Shown: positions 36,887-43,988 of the stretch, piece by piece
Layout: each line of letters starts with the position of its first letter
Position numbering within the stretch: position 1 is the first letter of the stretch
Source of the DNA: Actinomadura rubteroloni
Lineage (GTDB): Bacteria; Actinomycetota; Actinomycetes; Streptosporangiales; Streptosporangiaceae
Assembly: GCF_002911665.1 (NCBI RefSeq)
Contig: NZ_MTBP01000002.1
Coordinates: 1,550,001 to 1,614,000, forward strand
Length of the DNA: 64,000 nucleotides
Reading direction: 5' to 3'
Made by a program: the position numbers and the translations under genes
The notes under the pieces: generated by a model
Database searches by the model: none
What the model was told of the DNA's origin: nothing
Seen by the model: the letters and a program-made list of their open reading frames with translations, nothing else

Positions 36887-37111
36887 GTGGCCGACGAGAA
36901 ACTCACCTACGAGCAGGCGCGCGACCAGCTCACCGACGTCGTCCGGAAGCTGGAGGCGGGCGGGCTGACGCTGGAGGACTCCCTCGGCCTCTGGGAGCGC
37001 GGCGAGCGCCTGGCGGCGATCTGCGAGGAGTGGCTGGAGGGCGCCCGCGCCCGGCTGGCCGCCGCGATGGCCTCGCCCGAGCCCGAGAGCTCCGGCCAAG
37101 CGCCGTTCTAG
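36887..37111 (+). CDS. xseB: Exodeoxyribonuclease VII small subunit
   Basis: A 74-residue helical protein with the family signature LTYEQARDQLTDVVRKLEAGGLTLEDSL followed by WERGERLAAICEEWL. Several copies bind the coiled coil of XseA and are needed for exonuclease VII activity. The GTG start directly follows a TAGGGT box. The last four bases overlap the end of the convergent DUF4245 gene. Confidence 0.95.
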   Translation: MADEKLTYEQARDQLTDVVRKLEAGGLTLEDSLGLWERGERLAAICEEWLEGARARLAAAMASPEPESSGQAPF

Positions 37112-37713
37112 GTGCGGGGCTGGGGCTTCAGCGCGGCGGCGAGGACGGCCAGCTCGTCCAGGCCGGCGGTGCCGGTGACGACGATGCTGACGCCGCCGGG
37201 GAGCGTCCGGGCGAGCGAGTTCGCCTTCTTGTCCTTGCGGTAGTACGTCTGCCACGTCGCGCCCGCGACCGTGCGCGAGCCCGTCGGGGTCTTGCTGTTG
37301 GTCATGCGCGGGACGTACGCGCCCGCGTTCTCGTTGCTCTGCTCGACCGCCGCGTACTCGTCGGACGGCGTCACGAACCCGAGGTGCCACGCGACGGGCT
37401 TGCCGTGGACGCCGAGCCCGTTGACGCGGGAACTCGTCGGCCGCCACGCCGAGGGAAGCCCCTGCGGCGCGTACGGGGTGAACGGGGCGCCGCTGCGCAT
37501 CGCGAGGAGCTGGCCGGAGTAGTCGACGGTCGGCAGCACCTCCTTGTCGCTGCGCGGCGTGATCAGGTAGATCGCCCCGACGAGCACCAGGCAGCAGGCC
37601 ATCGCCAGCGTGAAGCCGCCGAGCCCGGTGGTCAGCCGCTTGTAGACGCCGGGGTTGACCTCCACGACGGGCCGTTCGGGGGCCGGGGCGGGCTTCTCGG
37701 TCGTGTCGCTCAC
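37108..37713 (-). CDS. DUF4245 family membrane-anchored protein
   Basis: A 201-residue protein with a short cytosolic N-terminus, one transmembrane helix (LGGFTLAMACCLVLVGAIYLIT) and an extracytoplasmic domain containing the DUF4245 pattern: GLPSAWRPTSSRVNG, WHLGFVTPSDEYAAVEQS and WQTYYRKDKKANSLAR. Function unknown. Genes of this family sit between xseB and glpX in many actinobacteria, including Rv1100 of M. tuberculosis, which matches this position. The GTG at 37713 has GGAG close by. Confidence 0.9.
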   Translation of the reverse strand: MSDTTEKPAPAPERPVVEVNPGVYKRLTTGLGGFTLAMACCLVLVGAIYLITPRSDKEVLPTVDYSGQLLAMRSGAPFTPYAPQGLPSAWRPTSSRVNGLGVHGKPVAWHLGFVTPSDEYAAVEQSNENAGAYVPRMTNSKTPTGSRTVAGATWQTYYRKDKKANSLARTLPGGVSIVVTGTAGLDELAVLAAALKPQPRT

Positions 37714-37733
37714 GTCTCCAGCATCGCGCACGG

Positions 37734-38375
37734 TCAGCGCTGCTCGGTACGCGGGTTCCGGATCGTCGCGACGATCGCCATGATCTCGTCGGCGAGCCGC
37801 CGGGACGCGTCCTCGTCGTCGCCCTGCACGACCTCCGACACCGCGCCCGCCATCGCGCCGGTCAAGACGATGACGAGCGCCTCGTCCACGCCGCCGTCCT
37901 CGGTGTGGAACAGCGCGGCGTTGCGGCGCGCCCACCGGTTGAGGCGCCTGCGCATGACGCGGTCGAAGCCGGGCGGGCCGTCGCCGGAGATGAACAGCCG
38001 CGCGACGTCGCGTTCGGCGAGCGACCCGTCGAGGTAGGCGTTGGCCCCGGCGAGGAACTGGCGCATGGGGTCGGTCTCGCCCGCGTCCCGGACGGTCGTG
38101 ATCGCCTCGCGGGTGCGCTCCTGCTGGCGCGCCTGGAACTCGTCGAACAGCGTGAGGTACAGGTCGGCCTTGCCGTTGAAGTGGTGGTAGAGGCTGCCGA
38201 CGCTGGCGCCCGCGCGTGCCACGATGTCGGTGACGGCGGCCTGCGCGAAGCCGGCCTCGCAGAACACCTCGCGTGCCGCGTTCAGCAGGGCGGTCCGGGT
38301 GGCGGCGCCCCGGTCGGAGGTGCGCTGCGCGGGCTCGTCCACTCCGGCGGGCGGCACGTCGATGTCGCTGCTCAT
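37734..38375 (-). CDS. TetR-family transcriptional regulator
   Basis: A 213-residue regulator. The N-terminal helix-turn-helix is clear: RTALLNAAREVFCEAGFAQA, then VTDIVARAGASVGSLYHHF at about residues 48-66. The C-terminal ligand domain ends in a conserved-looking segment GGVDEALVIVLTGAMAGAVSEVV. The start at 38375 is preceded by TAATCT and eight bases, a leaderless arrangement. The divergent neighbour glpX is housekeeping; whether the regulator acts on it is unknown. Confidence 0.92.
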   Translation of the reverse strand: MSSDIDVPPAGVDEPAQRTSDRGAATRTALLNAAREVFCEAGFAQAAVTDIVARAGASVGSLYHHFNGKADLYLTLFDEFQARQQERTREAITTVRDAGETDPMRQFLAGANAYLDGSLAERDVARLFISGDGPPGFDRVMRRRLNRWARRNAALFHTEDGGVDEALVIVLTGAMAGAVSEVVQGDDEDASRRLADEIMAIVATIRNPRTEQR

Positions 38376-38383
38376 GAGTGCTG

Positions 38384-38389
38384 AGATTA
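38384..38389 (-). promoter_or_regulatory. -10 element of the tetR-type gene (leaderless)
   Basis: TAATCT on the minus strand, then eight bases and the ATG at 38375. Confidence 0.45.
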
Positions 38390-38546
38390 CGCCCTTGCCC
38401 GGAGGGAAACGATCCCTGTACCCGTCGCCGGAGTTCTGCGCCCGCCCGGCGGCGGTCACGCCGTGTCCCTGGTCTGGACCAATTGGTGACCTGGGCCGGA
38501 CATTGCGGAGAATTCCGGATACAACAACCGAAAGGGCTGCGACGTC

Positions 38547-39581
38547 ATGTCCGACGAAACGACCGTCTCCTCCCCGCTCACCACCGAGCCCGCCGCACCG
38601 GACCGCAACCTGGCGCTCGAACTCGTCCGGGTGACCGAGGCGGCGGCCATGGCCGCCGCCCGCTGGGTGGGACGCGGTGACAAGAACGGCGCCGACGGCG
38701 CGGCCGTGAACGCCATGCGGCAACTGATCAACACGGTGTCGATGCAGGGCGTGGTCGTGATCGGCGAGGGCGAGAAGGACAACGCCCCGATGCTGTTCAA
38801 CGGCGAGCACGTCGGCGACGGCACCGGCGCCGAGTGCGACGTCGCGGTCGACCCGGTGGACGGCACCCGGCTCACCGCGCTCGGGATGAACAACGCGATC
38901 GCCGTCCTCGCGGTGGCGCCGCGCGGGTCGATGTACGACCCGTCGGCCGTGTTCTACATGGAGAAGCTGGTCACCGGCGCCGAGGCCCGCGACGCGGTGG
39001 ACATCGAGCGTCCGATCGGCGACAACATCCGGGCCGTCGCGCGGGCCAAGGGGTCGTCGGTCGAGGACGTGACCGTCGTCATCCTGGACCGGCCCCGGCA
39101 CGAGGGCATCGTCAAGGAGGTCCGCGAGGCGGGCGCGCGGATCAAGTTCATCCTGGACGGCGACGTCGCCGGCGCGATCATGGCGGCCCGCGCCGGGACC
39201 GGCGTGGACCTGCTGCTCGGCATCGGCGGCACCCCCGAGGGCATCATCGCGGCGTGCGCGATCAAGGCGCTCGGCGGCGTGATCCAGGGCCGGTTGTGGC
39301 CGCAGGACGACGCCGAGCGCCGCAAGGCCGTCGAGGCCGGGCACGACCTCGGCCGGGTGCTGACCACCGACGATCTCGTCACGTCCGAGGACGCGTTCTT
39401 CGCCGCGACCGGGATCACCGACGGCGAGCTGGTGGAGGGCGTCCGGTACGGCAAGGGCGTCGCGACGACGCACTCGCTCGTCATGCGCTCGCGCAGCGGG
39501 ACGATCAGGCAGGTGACGAGCGAGCACCAGTTGGAGAAGCTGCGCGCCTACAGCGCGATCAACTTCGACGCGGCGGTCTAA
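38547..39581 (+). CDS. glpX: Fructose-1,6-bisphosphatase class II
   Basis: A 344-residue gluconeogenic enzyme that hydrolyses fructose-1,6-bisphosphate. GlpX hallmarks are present: [21 protein letters not shown], the metal site [10 protein letters not shown], the VDPVDGTR motif shared by the Li-sensitive phosphatase fold, and [22 protein letters not shown]. Length is normal. A perfect palindrome ACCAATTGGT sits at 38478-38487 in the upstream gap and could be an operator. A tandem inverted-repeat element lies directly after the stop. It corresponds in position to Rv1099c. Confidence 0.97.
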   Translation: MSDETTVSSPLTTEPAAPDRNLALELVRVTEAAAMAAARWVGRGDKNGADGAAVNAMRQLINTVSMQGVVVIGEGEKDNAPMLFNGEHVGDGTGAECDVAVDPVDGTRLTALGMNNAIAVLAVAPRGSMYDPSAVFYMEKLVTGAEARDAVDIERPIGDNIRAVARAKGSSVEDVTVVILDRPRHEGIVKEVREAGARIKFILDGDVAGAIMAARAGTGVDLLLGIGGTPEGIIAACAIKALGGVIQGRLWPQDDAERRKAVEAGHDLGRVLTTDDLVTSEDAFFAATGITDGELVEGVRYGKGVATTHSLVMRSRSGTIRQVTSEHQLEKLRAYSAINFDAAV

Positions 39582-39840
39582 CGCGCGCCGCCACCACCGC
39601 GCGGGGTAACACAGCGCGGTGGTGGTGCGCGCCGTGCGCTGGACTGAGGAGCAGCGGGAGCTTGCGACCGGAGCGACGAGGGAAGCGCACGGCTAACAGC
39701 GCACCGCCACCGCGCTAGACAACACAGCGCGGTGGTGGTGCGCGCCGTGCGCTGGACTGAGGAGCGGCGGGAGCTTGCGACCGGAGCGACGAGGGAAGCG
39801 CACGGCTTACAGCGCACCACCACCGCGCTGGGGAACACAG
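39582..39840. repeat. Tandem 113-bp inverted-repeat element, two full copies plus a left remnant
   Basis: Two copies (39613-39716 and 39726-39829) repeat at a 113-base period between the convergent glpX and DUF1707 genes. Each has an outer stem (AGCGCGGTGGTGGTGCGC with its complement), an inner stem (GCCGTGCGCT with AGCGCACGGC) and a 43-base loop (39641-39683; 39754-39796) that differs at one position. AACAC flanks each copy. A right-arm-like remnant lies at 39582-39607. The whole region could fold as long hairpins in DNA or RNA and may act as a bidirectional terminator. Confidence 0.9.
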
Positions 39841-39841
39841 C

Positions 39842-40456
39842 TCAGCGTCTGCGGCCTAGGCGGCCGCGCACGCGTTCGCGCAGTGACCGCTTCGGCGCCT
39901 GCGCGCGGACGGACGCCAGCAGCAGCGTCCCGGCGATCTCGACGGTCGGCCCGCCGTCGGCCGGGCGGTGCCGCAGTTCGCGGGTGCCGACGACGGTGCG
40001 TCCGGTGACCTGGACGCGGACGCCGTCGGGGACGATCAGGCGGATCCGCCCGCCGAGGACGAGGGCGTCCACCACGGTGTGCCGGCGCTGGAGGACGGCG
40101 TCGCGCAGGTCGAGTTCGACCGTCCCGAACAGGGCGAACAGCGGGAGCTTCACCGGCACGACCCAGCGTCCCTCGCGGCGGACGCGGCCGAACAGCACCG
40201 AGACGGGCCGGTCGTCGGCGATGATCGGCTGGGTCTCGCGCGGCGCCAGGTCGCCGGTCAGCCCGGTCAGCTCGCCGAGCGTGCGGGCGGCGTAGGCGCG
40301 GGTGGTGCGGTCGGAGTGCTCGTCCAGGGTGAGGCGGCCGTCCGCGAGGGCGTCGCCGAGCAGCGCGACGACCCGCTCCCGGTCGGCGTCGGAGGCGCGC
40401 AGTTCGGTGACGCGCCGCACCGGTTCCCCGGGCCTGCGCGGACGGGACGAATCCAC
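39842..40456 (-). CDS. DUF1707 domain protein with LiaF-like C-terminal domain
   Basis: A 204-residue protein. The N-terminal DUF1707 helix pair is clear: ELRASDADRERVVALLGDAL, ADGRLTLDEHSDRTTRAYAARTLGEL (a SHOCT-like motif). The rest is beta-rich, with FGRVRREGRWVVPVKL, FALFGTVELDLRDAVLQRR and VVDALVLGGRIRLIVPDGVRV, resembling the LiaF/DUF2154 cell-wall-stress domain. No transmembrane helix is seen, so it is probably cytosolic. DUF1707 proteins are abundant in actinobacteria and mostly uncharacterised. The GTG at 40456 follows a TAGTGT box by six bases. Confidence 0.88.
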   Translation of the reverse strand: MDSSRPRRPGEPVRRVTELRASDADRERVVALLGDALADGRLTLDEHSDRTTRAYAARTLGELTGLTGDLAPRETQPIIADDRPVSVLFGRVRREGRWVVPVKLPLFALFGTVELDLRDAVLQRRHTVVDALVLGGRIRLIVPDGVRVQVTGRTVVGTRELRHRPADGGPTVEIAGTLLLASVRAQAPKRSLRERVRGRLGRRR

Positions 40457-40462
40457 GCGTCC

Positions 40463-40468
40463 ACACTA
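40463..40468 (-). promoter_or_regulatory. -10 element of the DUF1707 gene (leaderless)
   Basis: TAGTGT on the minus strand, six bases before the GTG start. Confidence 0.45.
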
Positions 40469-40544
40469 AAGCGCCCCGCTCTCCGGGACGAACGTCCGGC
40501 GCGACTTCGCCGGAAAATCAGTAGGCGCGGTCCCGTACGGGACA

Positions 40545-40550
40545 TAACGT
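40545..40550 (+). promoter_or_regulatory. -10 element of the ABC ATPase gene (leaderless)
   Basis: TAACGT followed by seven bases and GTG at 40558. It argues against the in-frame GTG at 40549, which lies within the box. Confidence 0.55.
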
Positions 40551-40557
40551 GACACGG

Positions 40558-41475
40558 GTGACACAACAGACGAACGCGCTCGCGCTGCGCGGCGTCGTGA
40601 AGCGGTTCGGGAACCGCGCGGCGGTGGACGGCCTCGACCTCACGGTCGCGCGCGGCGTCTGCCTCGGGCTGCTCGGCCCGAACGGCGCCGGGAAGTCGAC
40701 GACCATGCGGCTGCTGACCGGGCAGGCCGTCGCGGACGAGGGCGCGATCGAGGTGCTGGGATTCCCGGTGCCGCGCGAGTCCAAGCGGGCGCGGGCGGCC
40801 ATGGGCGTGGTCCCGCAGCAGGACAACCTGGACGAGGAGCTGACCGTCCGGGAGAACCTGGAGGTCTTCGCACACCTGTACCGCGTGCCGCGCGGCGGCC
40901 GGGCGGCGGCGGTCGCGCGGGCGGTGGCGCGGGCGCGGCTCACCGGACGCGAGCGGACCCGCGTCGGCGACCTGTCCGGCGGGATGCGGCGGCGGCTGCT
41001 GATCGCGCGCGGGCTCGTCCACGACCCGGCGCTGGTGCTGCTGGACGAGCCGACCGTCGGCCTCGACCCGCAGGTCAGGGCCGAGCTGTGGGGACTGATC
41101 GACGGGCTGCGCACGGCCGGGACGACCGTCCTGATGTCCACCCACTACATCGAGGAGGCCGAGCGGCTGGCCGACGACTGCGCGGTGATGGCGCGCGGCC
41201 GGGTGATCGCGCGCGGCGCCCCGTCCGACCTGGTCGCCCGGCACGCGGGCAAGCAGGCGGTCGAGTACCACGGCCCGCCGGCGCGCCTGGCCGAAGTGGA
41301 GCGCATCGCGCGCACCGCGGGCCTCCCGACCCGTCGCACGGGCCCCTCAGTCGCCGTCCTGCGCGCCGAGGAACTGCCGCCGTCGGCACTCGAAGCGCTC
41401 GGCGCGGACGGCATCGTCCGCCACCCCACCCTGGAGGACGTCTTCGTGATCCTGACCGGCGAGCGCGTCGAGTGA
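40558..41475 (+). CDS. ABC-2 exporter ATP-binding subunit (NodI/DrrA-like)
   Basis: A 305-residue ATPase. Walker A GPNGAGKSTT (about residue 41), Q-loop GVVPQQDNLDEELTV, signature LSGGMRRRLLIARGL (about 139), Walker B LVLLDEPTVGLDPQVR and the switch His in STHYIEEAE are all present. The C-terminal extension with the EDVFVILTGERVE ending is typical of the DrrA/NodI subgroup that exports antibiotics, lipids or oligosaccharides. Its stop overlaps a GTG (41472-41474), the usual spot for the permease start, but the inverted-repeat element now follows. Confidence 0.94.
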   Translation: MTQQTNALALRGVVKRFGNRAAVDGLDLTVARGVCLGLLGPNGAGKSTTMRLLTGQAVADEGAIEVLGFPVPRESKRARAAMGVVPQQDNLDEELTVRENLEVFAHLYRVPRGGRAAAVARAVARARLTGRERTRVGDLSGGMRRRLLIARGLVHDPALVLLDEPTVGLDPQVRAELWGLIDGLRTAGTTVLMSTHYIEEAERLADDCAVMARGRVIARGAPSDLVARHAGKQAVEYHGPPARLAEVERIARTAGLPTRRTGPSVAVLRAEELPPSALEALGADGIVRHPTLEDVFVILTGERVE

Positions 41476-41524
41476 ACGCGGACTGGAAGCGCGCGGCGCA
41501 CGCGCGCGGGGAGACGCGACACGA

Positions 41525-41626
41525 GCGCGCGGGCGGCGCGCGCCGCGCGCTGGACTGAGGAGTGGCGGGAGCTTGCGACCAGAACGACGAGGGAAGCGCG
41601 CGGCTCAGAGCGCGCCGCCCGCGCGC
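41525..41626. repeat. Third copy of the inverted-repeat element, at the ABC ATPase/permease junction
   Basis: Outer arms 41525-41541 and 41610-41626 are perfectly complementary (17 bp), inner arms GCCGCGCGCT (41542-41551) and AGCGCGCGGC (41595-41604) also pair, and the 43-base loop (41552-41594) matches the glpX copies except at three or four positions. The stems differ in sequence from those copies, but pairing is kept. GGGGAGACAC follows, like the GGGGAACAC flank at 39 kb. Confidence 0.88.
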
Positions 41627-41692
41627 GGGGAGACACCGCCCGCGCGCGGGGAAACACGGCTGCGGCGGTTCGAGGGGGCCGCTCTGCGCGGG

Positions 41693-42427
41693 GTGTGGCG
41701 GTATGAGGCCGCGCAGTTCACGCGGTACTGGAAGCCGCAGACGTTCGGGGCGCTGTTCGAGCCCGCGTTCATGCTGCTCGCGTTCGGCTACGGCGTCGGG
41801 TCGCTGGTCGCGGCGGTCGCGGGGATCACCTACCGGGACTTCGTCGCGACGGGCGTCGTCGGGACGGCCGCGCTGTTCCTGTCGGTGTTCCCGGCGATGT
41901 TCAACGGCTACACGCGGCGCGTCTTCCAGCACACCTACGACGCGGTGCTGGCGGCGCCGGTGGACCTGCACGAGCTGCTGGCGGGCGAGACGGTCTGGAC
42001 GGCGGCGCGCGCGGGCGTGTTCGGTTCGGCGCCGCTGCTGGTCGGGATGGCGTTCGGGCTGGACCCGGCGCCGGGGATGCTGCTGGTGCCGTTCATCGTG
42101 TTCGCGACGGCGTTCGGGCTGTCGCTGTTCGGGGCGTGGACGGCGGCGCGCGTCGCGTCCATCAACTCGCTCGACTACGTGATCACCGGCGTGGTGACGC
42201 CGCTGATGCTCGTCGCCGGGACATACTTCCCGATGTCGTCGCTGCCCGGCTGGGCGCAGGCGGCGGCGCACGCGAACCCGGTGTTCCACTGCGTCGAGCT
42301 GGTGCGGCACGCGGTGTTCGGGTTCCGTCCGCTCGCCGACCTCGGGCACCTGGCGGGCATCGCGGCGTTCGCCGCCGTCGCGTGGACGCTCGCGCTGCGG
42401 GCGCTCCGGCGCAAGCTGATCGTGTGA
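41693..42427 (+). CDS. ABC-2 type permease subunit
   Basis: A 244-residue permease with six hydrophobic helices (for example ALFEPAFMLLAFGYGVGSLV, ATGVVGTAALFLSVF, YVITGVVTPLMLVAGTYFP) and the ABC-2 signature region around PMSSLPGWAQAAAHANPVFHCVELVRH. It pairs with the ATPase upstream as a NodJ/DrrB-type exporter. The start is uncertain: GTG 41693 gives a natural N-terminus (VWRYEAAQFTRYW), while the open frame reaches back to a TTG at 41573 inside the repeat element. A GTG at 41472 overlapping the ATPase stop reads VNADWKRAA but hits a stop in the repeat. The element appears to have displaced the original start. Confidence 0.88.
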   Translation: MWRYEAAQFTRYWKPQTFGALFEPAFMLLAFGYGVGSLVAAVAGITYRDFVATGVVGTAALFLSVFPAMFNGYTRRVFQHTYDAVLAAPVDLHELLAGETVWTAARAGVFGSAPLLVGMAFGLDPAPGMLLVPFIVFATAFGLSLFGAWTAARVASINSLDYVITGVVTPLMLVAGTYFPMSSLPGWAQAAAHANPVFHCVELVRHAVFGFRPLADLGHLAGIAAFAAVAWTLALRALRRKLIV

Positions 42428-42496
42428 TTGACCGGTCCGGGCGCGGGACCCTACCCTCACCTGAACATTCTTCACGTTGACCGAGGGAGCGGGCCC

Positions 42497-43720
42497 ATGA
42501 CGGGCAGCGTCACCACGCGCGTCCGGCGCGCGCGGGCGGCCGGGTACGCCGTCTTCGCCGTCCAGGGCCTGTGCTTCGCGGCGCTGGTCAGCCGGGTCAA
42601 CCAGGTCCGGGACGCCCACCACATGACCGACGACCAGATCAACCTGGTCGTCCTGTGCGTCCCGATCGTCGCGGGCGTCGGCAGCGCGGTCGCCGCGCCG
42701 CTGATGGGACGGTTCGGCAGCCGCATCGTGCTCCGCGTCTCCCAGCCGTTCGTGTGCCTGACCGTCCTCGCGATCGGCCTGTCCGGCAGCGCCGACATCC
42801 CGGTCTACATCGCGGTCGCGGTGTTCGGCTTCTTCGTCGGGGCGGTGGACGCGTCGATGAACGCGCAGGCCGTCACGTCCGAGCGGGCGTACGGGATCAG
42901 CATCCTCACCGGCTTCCACGCGGTCTGGGCGGCGGCGGCCGGGATCGGCGCGCTGTGGGCGTGGGTCGCCAACACCTACGTGTACCCCGACCACCTGACG
43001 ACGTCGCTCGCGGTGGGGTTCGCGATCCCGGCCGTCCTCGGGACGGCGGTGACGCTCGTGGCCGGCCCCCGCCTCGCCGCCAAGGAGGACGAGGTCGCCG
43101 TGCCCGCCGGGGCGGAGCTGAAGGCGGCGGCCAAGCTCGTCCCGTGGCGCCCGGTACTGATCATCGGGCTGGCGATGGGCTGCTTCTACGTCGCCGACTC
43201 GATGCTGTCCAACTTCGGCGCCCTGTACTTCGACAACGACCTGCACAGCAAGGACGTCGCGCCGCTCGGCCTGGCCGCCTACCAGGTCGCGATGGTCGCG
43301 AGCCGGGCCGTCGCCGACTTCGGCGTCCGCCGGTTCGGCGCGGCCCGCGTCGTCCGCGCCGGGACGGTCGCGGGCATGGCGGGGCTGCTGCTCGTCGTCG
43401 CCGCGCAGAACGCGCCGATGGCCATCGCGGGCTTCGCCGTGACGGGCCTCGGCCTCTGCGTCATCCCGCCGCTGTCGTTCTCGGCGGCGGGCCGCGTCGA
43501 CCCGTCCGGGCTGGGCGTCGCGGTGGCGCGGGTCAACATCTTCAACTACGTGGGCTTCGTGGCGGGGGCGGTGGTCGTGCTGATCCTCCAGCCGCTGTCC
43601 AGCTACCAGACGTCCTACATCGTCCCGGCGGTCCTGACGCTGGCGATCATCGCGCTGGCCCGCGGGTTCGAGCCCGCCCCCGTCCACGACGCGTCCGAAA
43701 CCCCCGCGCCGGTCCGCTGA
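42497..43720 (+). CDS. MFS transporter
   Basis: A 407-residue major facilitator with about twelve helices. It has features of the YbjJ-like group: VQGLCFAALVSRVNQVRDAH in helix 1, the motif-A loop APLMGRFGSRIVLRVSQPF, and VGAVDASMNAQAV in helix 4. The second half contains a conspicuous GCFYVADSMLSNFGALYF. The substrate is unknown. The ATG is chosen for its GAGGGAG site rather than the longer frame starting at 42428. It is 69 bases after the ABC permease and could be in the same transcript. Confidence 0.9.
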   Translation: MTGSVTTRVRRARAAGYAVFAVQGLCFAALVSRVNQVRDAHHMTDDQINLVVLCVPIVAGVGSAVAAPLMGRFGSRIVLRVSQPFVCLTVLAIGLSGSADIPVYIAVAVFGFFVGAVDASMNAQAVTSERAYGISILTGFHAVWAAAAGIGALWAWVANTYVYPDHLTTSLAVGFAIPAVLGTAVTLVAGPRLAAKEDEVAVPAGAELKAAAKLVPWRPVLIIGLAMGCFYVADSMLSNFGALYFDNDLHSKDVAPLGLAAYQVAMVASRAVADFGVRRFGAARVVRAGTVAGMAGLLLVVAAQNAPMAIAGFAVTGLGLCVIPPLSFSAAGRVDPSGLGVAVARVNIFNYVGFVAGAVVVLILQPLSSYQTSYIVPAVLTLAIIALARGFEPAPVHDASETPAPVR

Positions 43721-43727
43721 CGCGCGG

Positions 43728-43961
43728 TCAGGCGTCCTCGGCCAGGGCGGTCACCGCGTCCTCCCCCGCCGAGCGCGCCTGCTGGGGGGACAGGTCCTCC
43801 AGGGCCCGCGCCAGGGCGGTCAGTGCGGCGTCCGCCGAAGCCCGCAGGGTCACCGCGTGCTCCTGGGCGCGGGCGAGATCCCCGAGCCCGACGCAGTCGA
43901 ACGACACCTGGGCATCGTGCGCCGCCATCTTGAGCTGCCTCGCGGCCTCGTCCAGACTCAT
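43728..43961 (-). CDS. Small helical hypothetical protein
   Basis: A 77-residue, Ala-rich, all-helical acidic protein (MSLDEAARQLKMAAHDAQVS, a single Cys, then LTALARALEDLSPQQARSAG). The near-perfect ribosome site AAGGAGG six bases before the ATG and the sensible composition make it a real gene. It has no signal peptide or known motif. I do not recognise it. It converges on the MFS gene and lies 27 bases beyond the MocR start-side neighbour's reading direction, that is, upstream of nothing obviously related. Confidence 0.7.
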   Translation of the reverse strand: MSLDEAARQLKMAAHDAQVSFDCVGLGDLARAQEHAVTLRASADAALTALARALEDLSPQQARSAGEDAVTALAEDA

Positions 43962-43988
43962 CCGTCCTCCTTCGCTCAGACCGGGGCT

